The notes: a model not told the origin generated them from the letters alone. A stretch of 64,000 nucleotides of DNA from DASVTU01 sp036387415 (GCA_036387415.1 DASVTU010000019.1:372001-436000); one strand, 5' to 3'; positions 45,150 through 56,698 are shown, numbered from the stretch's first letter. Program-made: numbers and translations.

Positions 45150-45729
45150 CACTCTTCTTTTCATCGAGCAACTGCGTCGTGCTCTCCGTGACGCTCGGCG
45201 GTGCAGACATATCCGACGTGCGACGCGGCGGCGCGTAGCCGCGCGCGGGGATACCCTGTCCCGGCGGCAAGGCCGAAGCATTGTGCGTCGGGTAGTTGAA
45301 TTGTCCCGGCATCGGCGGCGGAGTGTAGTTGAATTGCGTCTCTGGCGTCTTCTTCCGCTTGAGCGACCCCTCTTCAAAAATCAGCGCGTAGAGCATGCGT
45401 AGGAAACCGCCGAAGATGAGCAGGATGGCCGACAACGGGATGAGAAGATTCGGGAAATCGTTCGGCGCTCCCGGCCCGATGATGATGGCGAGCACGGGCG
45501 TCAGCACCAATCCGAGCAAAAGCATCGTCGTGCCCTGTCGCACTCCGCGTCGGCGCGGGGATTCGCGCGGAGCGTCGCTGCTGCCGCTGCCGACGTTCTC
45601 GGTTTGATAGACGGGCAGATTGCCGCCCGTGGCGAGCAATCCCGTCACTCCGCCGAGTTGAAAGCCGCAGCGCGAACAGAAACGCACTTCGTTGGAAACC
45701 TGTTGCTGACCACATTGCGGGCAAAACAT
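45133..45729 (-). CDS. Zinc-ribbon membrane protein of unknown function
   Basis: A 198-residue protein. The N-terminal zinc ribbon MFCPQCGQQQVSNEVRFCSRC holds two CxxC pairs (CPQC and CSRC). A Gly/Ser-rich linker precedes two TM segments (about 80-100 and 105-130), then a charged, Pro-rich cytoplasmic tail. Such double-zinc-ribbon membrane proteins are common and uncharacterised. ATG 45729 starts directly at the ribbon and has GAGGA eight bases upstream; the frame extends 12 codons further. Confidence 0.65.
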   Translation of the reverse strand: MFCPQCGQQQVSNEVRFCSRCGFQLGGVTGLLATGGNLPVYQTENVGSGSSDAPRESPRRRGVRQGTTMLLLGLVLTPVLAIIIGPGAPNDFPNLLIPLSAILLIFGGFLRMLYALIFEEGSLKRKKTPETQFNYTPPPMPGQFNYPTHNASALPPGQGIPARGYAPPRRTSDMSAPPSVTESTTQLLDEKKSDSPSR

Positions 45730-45868
45730 CGAGCGCGTCCTCGCTTCATGAAATAGAAAGTTCAAGAGCGTCTGCCCTGTGAGTAGGCGCGGCTCTTGTT
45801 CAAGAACATATCAATAATGTGCTGGTAAACAATACGCCAAAACCGCCCGAATGCGAAGCCTCGCAGGA

Positions 45869-45950
45869 GGTCAAAAGTAAAAACGTAGAAGGCAAAAGTG
45901 AAGACAAAATTCCTGCTTCCTTTCTTCACTTTTGCATTTTTACTTTTGCC
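45869..45950. repeat. Heptad inverted repeat G (word family GGCAAAAGT)
   Basis: The arms 45869-45904 and 45923-45950 pair at nearly every base once an 8-base insertion in the left arm is allowed; the words are GTAAAAA, GGCAAAAG and TGAAGA. It lies between the zinc-ribbon gene and the DinB gene, both minus strand, and the right flank adds another CTTTTGCC unit. Confidence 0.75.
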
Positions 45951-45961
45951 TTTTGCCTTAC

Positions 45962-46441
45962 TCAGATGGGCGGCAGGCGACGGTCGGAGAAGATTCTAAA
46001 AGTGGCGAAGGCGCGTCCCTGATGATGCGCGGCGCGCACTAGCGTCTCGACGATTAACGACAGAAGACTTCGCATCTCGCCCGTTGGGGCGGCAATCTCC
46101 TTGTGCAAATCATTGTCGCTGTGAAAGAGCGCGAAGCCGCGTCGCCGTGTGGCGTCCGCCTCGGTTAGATATTCGACGATGCGCTCAGGCGTCGAGAGCG
46201 TCTCCGGCAGCGTCCATTCAAAAGGGTCGTCCCAGAGATTGACGGTGATGCCGCCAAACGTCTGTTCCACCACCGCCGCGCTTCGCAAGAGGTACTCGCC
46301 GCACGAATAGACGGGCGACGCACCCGCCGTCTCGCGTGGTTGCCAGTAGAGCTTTTCCGCCGGAACGAGCCGGACGAGCGCGCACGAACGTTCATGCAGG
46401 CGCGCAAACTGTTCGTCGAGACTCGCGACTAATTTGTTCAT
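45962..46441 (-). CDS. DinB/YfiT-like four-helix-bundle protein
   Basis: A 159-residue protein of the DinB-like superfamily. The pattern is an N-terminal helix (DEQFARLHERSCALVRLV), PAEKLYWQP, a His/Cys-bearing middle (YSCGEYLLRSAAVVEQTF) and a C-terminal HHQGRAFATFR helix. In family members three His form a metal site used for thiol-dependent transferase reactions; here only HH near the end is obvious, so the metal site is uncertain. The function of this member is not known. Confidence 0.65.
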   Translation of the reverse strand: MNKLVASLDEQFARLHERSCALVRLVPAEKLYWQPRETAGASPVYSCGEYLLRSAAVVEQTFGGITVNLWDDPFEWTLPETLSTPERIVEYLTEADATRRRGFALFHSDNDLHKEIAAPTGEMRSLLSLIVETLVRAAHHQGRAFATFRIFSDRRLPPI

Positions 46442-46452
46442 CGACTCATCGG

Positions 46453-46510
46453 CTCATTGATTCATTGAAACGATTTAGACAATGAACCAATGGCTCAATG
46501 AATCAATGAA
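46453..46510. repeat. Octad inverted repeat H (word CATTGATT)
   Basis: The arms 46453-46467 and 46496-46510 pair at 14 of 15 bases. The word is an 8-base unit (AATCAATG), unlike the 7-base period of the other copies. It lies between the DinB gene and an OB-fold lipoprotein gene. Confidence 0.6.
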
Positions 46511-46519
46511 TCAATTCTT

Positions 46520-46870
46520 TTACTGAGCGCGGCGGCGGTCGGTCTCTTCCACCACCGTCCCGAAGCTTCGCCTGCCAAACGTAAAGCCGGAATGAACTTT
46601 ACCCTTCGCGCCGACGCGTGTGCCGCGCGTCGGCGCGCCGCTCCGCGAGATGACCCAGATTTTGCCTGTGCCGTCGTCGAGTTCGTAAGCGCCGCCGAGC
46701 ATCGGCACGCCGTAGCTGTCCGTGACGGTTCCGGCAACACCAACTTCTTTGCCCTCGTAGCGTCCGGGGTCAGCATTAATCTTGGCGATGTTGGTGCGAT
46801 TGGGGCAGGCGGTCAGGAAAACGAGACCGGCGAGAAGAACGAAAAGAAACGGTAAACGACGTGAACGCAT
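46520..46870 (-). CDS. Small OB-fold-like lipoprotein
   Basis: A 116-residue lipoprotein: signal peptide with lipobox FLTAC (C22), then a compact beta-rich domain, NADPGRYEGKEVGVAGTV, YELDDGTGKIWVIS, GTRVGAKGKV, that reads like the OB folds of exported tOB-type proteins. AAGGAG lies five bases before the ATG. Function unknown; probably cell-envelope. It is followed by the DinB gene on the same strand across repeat H. Confidence 0.65.
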   Translation of the reverse strand: MRSRRLPFLFVLLAGLVFLTACPNRTNIAKINADPGRYEGKEVGVAGTVTDSYGVPMLGGAYELDDGTGKIWVISRSGAPTRGTRVGAKGKVHSGFTFGRRSFGTVVEETDRRRAQ

Positions 46871-47085
46871 TGCATCTCCTTCTTCAAACTTTAATCTGAT
46901 TGCGGGAGAGCCGGGGCATCATAACACGCCCTCGCCGCGTTTGCCGCAACGCGAACCACGGCGACGCACTTTCGCGCGCCTATCTGACGCGCATCGACAC
47001 GGCAAGCGTTGCCCGCGACGCATCCGGTCTTGACTTAGGAACATGCGCGGCATATCGTTTCGCACGCCAAAAGAGGTCGAGAGAG

Positions 47086-47673
47086 ATGAAGAAGATGGGC
47101 ATGACGCGAGCGTTAATACTGTCGCTTTTGCTATTGGCGACGACGGCGGCGGCGGGATGCGGTGGTCAAAGCGACGATACGGCAGCGCGCACCCCAACCA
47201 CCAACGTCACCCCGCCTGTCATCAACGCGACACCCGCCAGCACGATTTCATCTACCCCGACACCCTCCGCGACGCCTTCTCCCACAGTCTGTCAGAGCGT
47301 CGTCAGTTCGCCGCAGGGCAGCGTGCCTTACGACGCCAGAGCCTGCTCGCCCGACAAGACGAGATACGCACAGGAAGCCGAGCCGCGAGACATGGGCAAC
47401 ATCGCCATCTACCGATTACCTTCCGGCGAGCGAGAAAAACTGGTCAAGGTGAGCCAGCATCCCATCCCAAACAGTGCCAACAAGCTCAAAGGACTCGCGT
47501 GGTCGGCTGATGGCTCGAAACTGGCCGCCCTCTACCACTTCGACGGCGGCGGGCACGTTTCCATCATTGATGTCCGTCAAGGCAACGAGACGAGCCGTGA
47601 ACCAATCGCCGAGCAGCGCCCCGATATGGAGTTCTACGTCGAGCAGCTACGGAAGAAGGACAGGAAGTGGTGA
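47086..47673 (+). CDS. Lipoprotein with WD40-like beta-propeller blade
   Basis: A 195-residue lipoprotein. The signal peptide ends TAAAGCGG (lipobox AAGC). A Thr/Pro/Ser-rich tether (30-70) links to a small domain containing GLAWSADGSKLAALYHFDGGG, a typical WD40/TolB-like blade, and IDVRQGNETS. Only about one or two blades are present, far fewer than a full propeller, so it may be a truncated relative or part of a multi-protein assembly. The frame is open to 46900, but ATG 47086 begins the signal peptide. Confidence 0.6.
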   Translation: MKKMGMTRALILSLLLLATTAAAGCGGQSDDTAARTPTTNVTPPVINATPASTISSTPTPSATPSPTVCQSVVSSPQGSVPYDARACSPDKTRYAQEAEPRDMGNIAIYRLPSGEREKLVKVSQHPIPNSANKLKGLAWSADGSKLAALYHFDGGGHVSIIDVRQGNETSREPIAEQRPDMEFYVEQLRKKDRKW

Positions 47674-47730
47674 ACGATAAACGCTCGAAGACGCCGCAAT
47701 AGTGTCGTCAGTAGCGACGGACAAACTCTC

Positions 47731-47783
47731 CAAGAACAAAGACGTGAAGGAAGCAGATGCTTTCCTTCACGTCTTTGTTCTTG
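47731..47783. terminator. Strong bidirectional terminator hairpin
   Basis: A perfect 22-bp stem (47731-47752 with 47762-47783) has a nine-base loop. It lies between the convergent lipoprotein gene (+) and aldehyde dehydrogenase gene (-). Confidence 0.85.
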
Positions 47784-47819
47784 TGGCAGGCTTTGTCGTC
47801 GTCGGTTCGAGAGCGCAGC

Positions 47820-49328
47820 TTACTTGCCGTACCAGCCAATCGGTTTGCCGGAGAGGTCAATCCAGACGCTCTTAACGTGCGTGTAGAGTTCAAGCGCGTG
47901 TTTGCCCATCTCGCGCCCGTAGCCCGATTGTTTGAAACCGCCGAAGGGCGACGCGGCATTGAACATATTGAAAGTGTTAATCCAGACGGTTCCCGCATGA
48001 ATCTCTTTGGCGAAGCGATGTGCGCGTACGAGGTCGCGCGTCCAGATGCCAGCCGAGAGACCGTAGATGGTTTCGTTGGCTTCTTTGATTAACTCTTCCT
48101 CATTTTTGAACGTGATGACGGAAGTGACGGGGCCGAAAATCTCTTCCTGCGCGACGCGCATCTGATTCTTCACGTCGCTGAAGATGGTCGGCTGGAAGAA
48201 GTAGCCCTTCTGGAAATCGCCTTCGAGCGTGGGACACGCGCCGCCCGTCAAGACGGTCGCGCCCTCTTCGCGTGCGATGTCCACGTAACCCTTAATGCGG
48301 TCGAGTTGCTCACGCGAAACTTGCGGCCCCATCAGCGTGTCTTTCTCCATCGGGTTGCCGACTTTGACACGCTGCGCCTTCTCCTTGAAGCGTTCGAGGA
48401 ATTCGTCCTTCACATCTTCGTGAAGGAAGAGACGCGAACCCGCGCAGCAGACCTGTCCCTGATTGAAGAAAATGCCCATCATCGCGCCGTTCACGGCCTG
48501 CTCCAAATCGGCGTCGGCGAAGACGATATTGGGCGCTTTGCCGCCGAGTTCGAGAGAGACTTTGGTGAGATTGTCGGCGGCGGCATGGGCGATGAGTTTG
48601 CCGACCTCCGTTGAACCCGTAAACGCAACTTTGTCGATGCCCGGATGCCCTGCGAGCGCGGCTCCGGCGGTCTCGCCGTAGCCCGGCACGATGTTAACTA
48701 CGCCATCGGGGAAGCCCGCTTCCTGAATCAACTTGCCGAGTTCCATCGCGCCGACGGGCGTCTGCTCAGCAGGTTTGAGGACGATGGTATTACCGGCGGC
48801 GAGCGCGGGCGCAAGTTTCCAAGCGGCCATCAACAGGGGAAAGTTCCACGGAATAATCTGTCCGCAGACGCCAATCGGCTCGCGCAGAGTGTAATTAAAC
48901 ATCTGCCCCGGCACTGGAATCGTCTCGCCTTCAATCTTGGTAGCCCAACCCGCGAAGTATTCAAAATTCTCGATGACCTGCGGGATGTCAACGTAGAGCG
49001 ATTCGCGTATGGGTTTGCCGTTGTCGGCGGTTTCGAGTTCAGCGAGTTCCTGCGCGCGTGCTTCGATGAGTTGCGCGAGTTTGTACATCATGCGCCCACG
49101 GTCGCGCGCACTCGTCTTCGACCACTTGCCTTCAAACGCGCGACGCGCGGCGACCACCGCTTTGTCGATGTCGGCCTTGTCCGCCTCGGCGACTTCGGCG
49201 AGCGTTGCGCCCGTCGCCGGATTCGGCGTCTCGAAGGTTTTGCCCGATTCGGCATCGACCCACTTTCCGTCGATAAAAAGTTGATACTTGCGAGGTGTCA
49301 GCGATTCGGCTGGCTGCGCTGTTGACAT
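47820..49328 (-). CDS. NAD(P)-dependent aldehyde dehydrogenase (class 1/2 type)
   Basis: A 502-residue ALDH superfamily enzyme. Motifs: FNYTLREPIGVCGQIIPWNFPLL (split around 150-175), the NAD Rossmann GSTEVGKLIA, catalytic Glu in SLELGGKAPNIV (about 268) and catalytic Cys in FFNQGQVCCAGSR (about 302); EEIFGPV and PFGGFKQSGYGREMG follow. The sequence resembles ALDH1A/betaine-aldehyde and phenylacetaldehyde dehydrogenases, so the substrate cannot be fixed. ATG 49328 sits ten bases after GAGGAG; the frame starts slightly upstream. No operon partner is evident. Confidence 0.93.
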   Translation of the reverse strand: MSTAQPAESLTPRKYQLFIDGKWVDAESGKTFETPNPATGATLAEVAEADKADIDKAVVAARRAFEGKWSKTSARDRGRMMYKLAQLIEARAQELAELETADNGKPIRESLYVDIPQVIENFEYFAGWATKIEGETIPVPGQMFNYTLREPIGVCGQIIPWNFPLLMAAWKLAPALAAGNTIVLKPAEQTPVGAMELGKLIQEAGFPDGVVNIVPGYGETAGAALAGHPGIDKVAFTGSTEVGKLIAHAAADNLTKVSLELGGKAPNIVFADADLEQAVNGAMMGIFFNQGQVCCAGSRLFLHEDVKDEFLERFKEKAQRVKVGNPMEKDTLMGPQVSREQLDRIKGYVDIAREEGATVLTGGACPTLEGDFQKGYFFQPTIFSDVKNQMRVAQEEIFGPVTSVITFKNEEELIKEANETIYGLSAGIWTRDLVRAHRFAKEIHAGTVWINTFNMFNAASPFGGFKQSGYGREMGKHALELYTHVKSVWIDLSGKPIGWYGK

Positions 49329-49500
49329 ACGAATTTCACTCCTCAACTGAAAATTTAATCCGCTCCGCCATGAAAGGATGCATTAGTTTGGTTGCGTGCA
49401 CGAACTACTTTAACACCCGCCGCGCGCTAAAGTCCAAACACCTGCTAATCATGCTTCGCGCACTTTTCAAACTTCAGATGCCACGGTTAAGCTGAGCGCA

Positions 49501-50700
49501 GTGACCACCTTTATCTCAACCGATGAACTCGAAGGCGCGTCGGGTTTCACCTTTCGTTCAAGCATCGCGGAAGACGTTTGGCACGCCGGCGCCCGCGACG
49601 TTGGCGCATACGAATGGTGGTATTTCGACGCCATCAGCGACGACGCGCGCGACGTTCTCGTCGTCATCTTTCTCGCCGATTTCGTCTTCTCCCCGCGCTA
49701 CAACCGCACCGTCTCGCGCCATCTACGACAACACGCGAACGCTCCCGCGTCGTCTCTCGATGCGGCCTCCGTCGCGCCTCGTCCCACGCAGGTTCCAGCC
49801 GTCGCCGTCTGCCTCTACCGCGACGGGCGACCCCTCATCCGCGCCATCAACGAATACACCCCGCAGGATTTCGACGCCTCGACCGAACATCCCGCCTGCC
49901 GCATCGGTCGCAATCGTTTTCAACTTGAGACCACTCCGCAAGAAACGCGCTACACCATCACACTCGACGAAACGCTGCGACGAAACCAGCGACTCGCCGC
50001 CACGCTCCACTGGACGATGCTCGAAGGCGATTTCTCCAAACAGCATCCCTCTCATCAATCAACCGCCTCGCCAAATCAAGCAACCGCGTCGCCGAATTTG
50101 GGTGCCCACGCGCACCTCTGGAACATGGTCGCGCCGCGTTGCCGCGTCTCCGGCACCTTCAACTTCATCGACCCCGATGGCCGCGCCACCGAACAACACT
50201 TTCGCGGCACGGGCTATCACGACCACAACCGCGACCGACGTTGGATGCCCGCAGCAATCGACCGTTGGCAGTGGGGACGCGCGCATTTCGAGGACGCCAC
50301 CGCCGTCTTCTATCGCTACCGCGAACGCGGCGACACGACCGACACCACGCGCCTCTTCCTCATCCGACACGGCGAACTCAATGCCTTTGCGCCACGCTTC
50401 ACCGCCACACATCCACGCCGCGACATCTTCGGCATACGCTACCCGCGACACATGCGTTTCGCTTCCCACGACGAGAACGCGCCTCTCGCTCTCGACATAC
50501 ACCAACACCGCGTCATCGACCGAAGCTACTTCTACTTGCGCTTTCTCGGCCAAGCCTCGCTCACCATCGCCGATGCACGAACCCGACATGCCACCGCCAT
50601 CACCGAGCATCTCGCGCCCCGCGCCCTCCGTTATCGCTGGCTCGACTGGCTCACCTCCATGCGTATCGGTCGCCCCGGACGCGCGTCATTGTTGAAGTAA
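49501..50700 (+). CDS. CrtC/AttH-like protein (carotenoid 1,2-hydratase family)
   Basis: A 399-residue protein with the lipocalin-like fold of CrtC. Typical elements are the N-terminal YEWWYFDAISDDARD (about 40-54), FLADFVFSPRYN, the FHRTLHW-like LHWTMLEGD and the conserved GTGYHDHNRDRRWMP (about 238-252). CrtC adds water to the 1,2 double bond of carotenoids. No crt genes accompany it here, so a different substrate cannot be ruled out. The start GTG has no strong ribosome site. Its stop codon falls in repeat I. Confidence 0.7.
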   Translation: MTTFISTDELEGASGFTFRSSIAEDVWHAGARDVGAYEWWYFDAISDDARDVLVVIFLADFVFSPRYNRTVSRHLRQHANAPASSLDAASVAPRPTQVPAVAVCLYRDGRPLIRAINEYTPQDFDASTEHPACRIGRNRFQLETTPQETRYTITLDETLRRNQRLAATLHWTMLEGDFSKQHPSHQSTASPNQATASPNLGAHAHLWNMVAPRCRVSGTFNFIDPDGRATEQHFRGTGYHDHNRDRRWMPAAIDRWQWGRAHFEDATAVFYRYRERGDTTDTTRLFLIRHGELNAFAPRFTATHPRRDIFGIRYPRHMRFASHDENAPLALDIHQHRVIDRSYFYLRFLGQASLTIADARTRHATAITEHLAPRALRYRWLDWLTSMRIGRPGRASLLK

Positions 50701-50808
50701 GCAAGTAAGCAGTAAGTAGAATAAAAACGTCTGGGCGCTGCTTTCCTATCCACTCGCTCATGAACAAAGGAAGTCTCTTTTACTGCTCACCGCTTACTGC
50801 TTACTGTC
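50695..50808. repeat. Heptad inverted repeat I (word family AGTAAGC)
   Basis: The left part 50695-50726 and right part 50777-50808 are mostly complementary; the words are AGTAAGC, AGTAAGT on the left and TTACTGC, TTACTGT on the right. The crtC-like stop codon and the potassium-channel stop codon both fall inside it, one from each side. Confidence 0.7.
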
Positions 50809-51939
50809 TTGGCCGGGTTCTTCCATCTCTTCGTCGGCGGCGTAGCGGAGGTCGCTGTCGCCTGTGATTTCGTCCCAGTCGTAGCCGAGGAAAGAGGCGA
50901 AGCGATGAAGTTTTGATTCCCATTCTTCGCGGCTGGCACGGTAGAGTTCCCAACCTTCGGAGAGGTTGGGGCGGGTATGGATGCCCGCCGTCTTCAACTG
51001 CTTAATCGTCTGTTTGAAACGCCGTTGCCAACGCAGAGACTCTTCAGTGGGCGTCTCAGTGCGTTGGGCGTTGTGGTGTCGCCTCTCCAAATCGAGCGAC
51101 GTGACGAGTGCGCCGAGCACATGGCGTGCGCTCGCTTCGAGCGTCCGCACTTCGGGATGATGATAGGTCTCCGGGTACTCACCCTCGTCGAGACAGGAAC
51201 GAATCACGGCGCACGTTTCGAGTTCGAGGAACAGCATACGCGGCATGCTTTTGTGAACCTCGACCGGATGAAAGTAGTGAATAATCGGATGCTCGACGTG
51301 GGATTCGAGAAGCTGTTGAATGTCGCGTGAGGCGACGGTGAGCACGCTTTCGAGTCCGTAGAAACGCCCCGCGACGAAGTGATGAGAGATGAACCCTGCC
51401 ACGTCTGCACCCTCTTCGGCTTGATGATAAAAGGAGAGTGCGACGGCGCGTTTATTTTCGAGCGCGCGATAAACCGAGATGAGATAGGTGACGGCCAGCG
51501 AGATTAAAGCGAAGCCACTCGCGCCCTCAATCAACGCGACGGCGCGCATCTCGAAAGTGCGCGGCGTAATGTCGCCGTACCCGACGGTCGTCAGCGTTAC
51601 GCCGCTAAAGTAGAGCGACTCGAACCACGGGCTACTCATGGTTCGCTCGTCAATCACAAAGCTCGCGGGCATGCGCGGAAAGTAAATCAGCGCGAAGCCC
51701 GTCACAAGCAGCAGGATGAAAAGTACGATGAGCGCGGGGAGTAGTAAGGGGCCGACGGTGTTGAGTAATTTATGACGACTCTGGCGCGGGAGATAGAACG
51801 CGACCCGTCGCACGACGTGCCACACGCTCCGGTTGAGAGTTTCGCTGATGGGGCCGCCGCGCGCACGCGCATGAAGAATCGTCGCATAAACGTCGTAGGC
51901 GACGAGCAGCAGGAGCATGACGCCAAAGGCTGTTGACAT
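50794..51939 (-). CDS. Two-TM potassium channel family protein with long cytosolic domain
   Basis: A 381-residue protein. N-terminal TM segments (about 4-22 and 62-88) flank a pore helix and the selectivity filter TVGYGD (118-123), followed by a TM helix (about 138-162). The rest (about 170-381) is a soluble His/Glu/Arg-rich region of no known domain; it lacks a clear RCK/TrkA-N Rossmann motif. The last residues DSKQ and the stop are encoded by repeat I words. ATG 51939 is preferred to the upstream TTG in repeat J. An acnA gene lies upstream. Confidence 0.78.
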   Translation of the reverse strand: MSTAFGVMLLLLVAYDVYATILHARARGGPISETLNRSVWHVVRRVAFYLPRQSRHKLLNTVGPLLLPALIVLFILLLVTGFALIYFPRMPASFVIDERTMSSPWFESLYFSGVTLTTVGYGDITPRTFEMRAVALIEGASGFALISLAVTYLISVYRALENKRAVALSFYHQAEEGADVAGFISHHFVAGRFYGLESVLTVASRDIQQLLESHVEHPIIHYFHPVEVHKSMPRMLFLELETCAVIRSCLDEGEYPETYHHPEVRTLEASARHVLGALVTSLDLERRHHNAQRTETPTEESLRWQRRFKQTIKQLKTAGIHTRPNLSEGWELYRASREEWESKLHRFASFLGYDWDEITGDSDLRYAADEEMEEPGQDSKQ

Positions 51940-51962
51940 GGAGCGCAAAATCAAAAAGGCAA

Positions 51963-52024
51963 AATGTAAGAAGAAAAGGCAAAAGGGATGTTCGTTTCGA
52001 CGTTTCCCCTTTGCCTTTTACATT
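51963..52024. repeat. Heptad inverted repeat J (word family GGCAAAA)
   Basis: The left part 51963-51987 and right part 52006-52024 pair well once a 4-base bulge is allowed. The words (GGCAAAA, AAAAGGC) are the same as in repeat G, 6 kb away. It lies between acnA and the channel gene. Confidence 0.65.
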
Positions 52025-52039
52025 CTTAATTTCGCATCG

Positions 52040-54958
<2,919 letters not shown>

Positions 54959-55030
54959 AAGAATTTTGGATGACTCGCGGCCTCTGCGGGCTGATGTTGA
55001 AACACTTCAGCCGTCGTCGATTGTGAGACT

Positions 55031-55091
55031 TTCGATTTGCGATTTTCGCTTGAAATCGAGGGAATTTAACCCTTTTCAATCGCAAATCAAA
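55031..55091. repeat. Heptad inverted repeat K (word GATTTGC)
   Basis: The arms 55031-55044 and 55078-55091 pair at 13 of 14 bases. It lies upstream of acnA and may sit in its leader. The words resemble repeat E (GATTGCGG). Confidence 0.5.
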
Positions 55092-55207
55092 CTCCGAAAT
55101 CAGAACTTTTGTATGGCCTGCTTTAAGTTTCAGTTTAAGGGCGCGCGTCGGGAAACGTCAAGCTAATGCTTCGCGGCGTCGTTCGGAGTTGGTGCGGCGA
55201 GTCGGGT

Positions 55208-55236
55208 TTGCCGTGTCGCAGAATCATTGTTATATT
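55208..55236 (+). promoter_or_regulatory. Candidate promoter toward the DUF6335 gene
   Basis: TTGCCG (55208-55213), a 17-base spacer and TATATT (55231-55236) match the consensus at four and five of six positions. A transcript from here would carry repeat L in a leader of about 140 bases before ATG 55381. Confidence 0.45.
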
Positions 55237-55285
55237 GTGGTCGTTAACAAACAACCCCTTAAACCATTTTAGCTTTTTGATTTAT

Positions 55286-55365
55286 CAGACGATAGACATT
55301 GACCATCAAAGATGTGTTGCTGTGGCATCCGTCTTTCATGTCTATTGTCCATCATCTATGGTCTG
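55286..55365. repeat. Heptad inverted repeat L (word family GACCAT/TAGACAT)
   Basis: The arms 55286-55314 and 55337-55365 use the same words as repeat A (GACGATA, GACCAT) in opposite orientation, but pair imperfectly base for base. It sits 16 bases before the DUF6335 start codon, so it would be in that leader. Confidence 0.6.
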
Positions 55366-55380
55366 CGAGGAGAGCGAGAG

Positions 55381-55779
55381 ATGCCGACGAAGAAATCCGA
55401 CGACGCCTTTGAAGAGATAGGTAACGCCGATTACGTGCCTAATCCTGAGATTGAAGAATTTATGGAAGAGGAGATTGCGCGCGCGCCGAAAGACTCCAGC
55501 ACACTCGCGCAACGCCTGCGTAATCACACCGCTGCTTCACCGCGCGACGCGGGCGGCGACATCGACGCTTCGTGGGAGGATGTCAACGATAGCGGCGAGG
55601 AGGCCGTCTCAGGCGATAACCCGACGCCCGACCAATCCGATGTCGAAGAGAACGCCCACGCCATCGGCGTCAACTTTGAAGACAACGAAGAACTCGAATT
55701 CATCGACAAGATTGAACGCCGCGACCGCCACCGACACGAACTCGACCCGCGTTCCAAAACCGAAGACGATACGATTTAA
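55381..55779 (+). CDS. DUF6335-type small acidic protein
   Basis: A 132-residue, strongly acidic protein. The conserved part is the last third: AHAIGVNFEDNEELEFID, KIERRDRHRHELDPRS. Proteins with this ending are known mainly from cyanobacteria and some acidobacteria and are uncharacterised (DUF6335, from memory). No TM or signal peptide. The first 60 residues look disordered. ATG 55381 follows GAGAGCGAGAG; the frame starts further upstream without support. The gene is flanked by repeats L and M. Confidence 0.65.
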   Translation: MPTKKSDDAFEEIGNADYVPNPEIEEFMEEEIARAPKDSSTLAQRLRNHTAASPRDAGGDIDASWEDVNDSGEEAVSGDNPTPDQSDVEENAHAIGVNFEDNEELEFIDKIERRDRHRHELDPRSKTEDDTI

Positions 55780-55793
55780 GGCAAGATAAAAAA

Positions 55794-55860
55794 GTAGACA
55801 GCAGTCAGTAGCCAGCAGAAAAACTTTAGTTCTTCATGCTGGCTACTGACTGCTGTCTAC
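55794..55860. repeat. Heptad inverted repeat M (word family GTAGACA/GCAGTCA)
   Basis: The arms 55794-55815 and 55839-55860 are a perfect 22-base inverted repeat with a 23-base loop. The words (GTAGACA, GCAGTCA, GTAGCCA) are those of repeat F, 24 kb away. Further units TGTTTTAC, TGTCTAC, TGCTTTAC continue to the right into the stop codon of the cyclophilin gene. Confidence 0.9.
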
Positions 55861-55879
55861 TGTTTTACTGTCTACTGCT

Positions 55880-56542
55880 TTACTGAAAGTTGGCGCGGGG
55901 TTGGAGCGTGATGCTTCTGATGACGATTTTGGGGTCGGGGCGTTCCGAGCCGGGTTGGACGGGCGCGGTGCTGATGATGTCGGCGTCGTTGATGCCTTTA
56001 ATGACGCGACCGAAGACCGTGTAGCGTTGGTCGAAGGCGGGCTGTCGTTTCAGTGTGATATAGAATTGCGAGTTGGCTGAATCGACCGATTGCGAACGCG
56101 CCGCGCCGACTGTGCCGCGTTCGTAGGTGATATCGCTGAACTCTGCCGGAACGTCCGGCTCATTAGAACCGCCCATGCCGTCGTTGCCCGGATTGTCGTC
56201 TTTCGAGTTGGGGTCGCCGCCCTGAATGATGCCGAGTTCGGGGTTGATACGATGGAAGGTCGTGTTGTTATAAAAACCTGCGGCGGCAAGTTTTTTGAAA
56301 CGTTCGACCATCTTCGGCGCGACGTTCGGATAAAGTTCGACGACGATTTGACCGAACTCCGTCTCAATCACCGCCGCCTCCGCATCAGGCTCCGGCTTGA
56401 CGCCCTTCTTGATGTTCGCCGTCGCCGCATCGTCCGCGTCCGCATCGAAATCTTTCGACGCCGTTTCGTCGCCCCTGTTGCATCCCGCCGCCGTTAGCAG
56501 CAACGTGAACGCCACGCATAGCGTCGCCAACCGCCGAAGCAT
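55880..56542 (-). CDS. Peptidyl-prolyl cis-trans isomerase lipoprotein (cyclophilin type)
   Basis: A 220-residue lipoprotein. The signal peptide ends LTAAGC (lipobox). An Asp/Ala-rich tether precedes the cyclophilin fold: VELYPNVAPKMVERFKKL, FYNNTTFHRI (catalytic Arg region), IIQGGDPNSKDDNPG, GAARSQSVDSANSQFYITL, and YTVFGRVIKG. The family speeds proline isomerisation during folding outside the cytoplasm. ATG 56542 follows GGGAA by eight bases and is preferred to the longer GTG start. The stop TAA lies in a repeat M word. Confidence 0.9.
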   Translation of the reverse strand: MLRRLATLCVAFTLLLTAAGCNRGDETASKDFDADADDAATANIKKGVKPEPDAEAAVIETEFGQIVVELYPNVAPKMVERFKKLAAAGFYNNTTFHRINPELGIIQGGDPNSKDDNPGNDGMGGSNEPDVPAEFSDITYERGTVGAARSQSVDSANSQFYITLKRQPAFDQRYTVFGRVIKGINDADIISTAPVQPGSERPDPKIVIRSITLQPRANFQ

Positions 56543-56698
56543 CCTCAAATTCCCGCGCGCAAATATTTTCGTCTCCGTCTCTCGTCTCCTCACCGATGCC
56601 CTCCGATTTAGAATTCAATTTCCGATTCGCCCATTCGTATAACACACTTCGCTCGTCGCTCGCTCGAACGTGCGATGTTTTTGCTTCGTCTCGTCCGT

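Larger units (their letters stand above)
54959..55380. other. Divergent region between acnA and the DUF6335 gene (422 bp)
   Basis: This gap holds two heptad inverted repeats (K and L) and a candidate promoter toward the DUF6335 gene. I saw no short ORF with a ribosome site and codon use that would support a gene. Confidence 0.5.
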
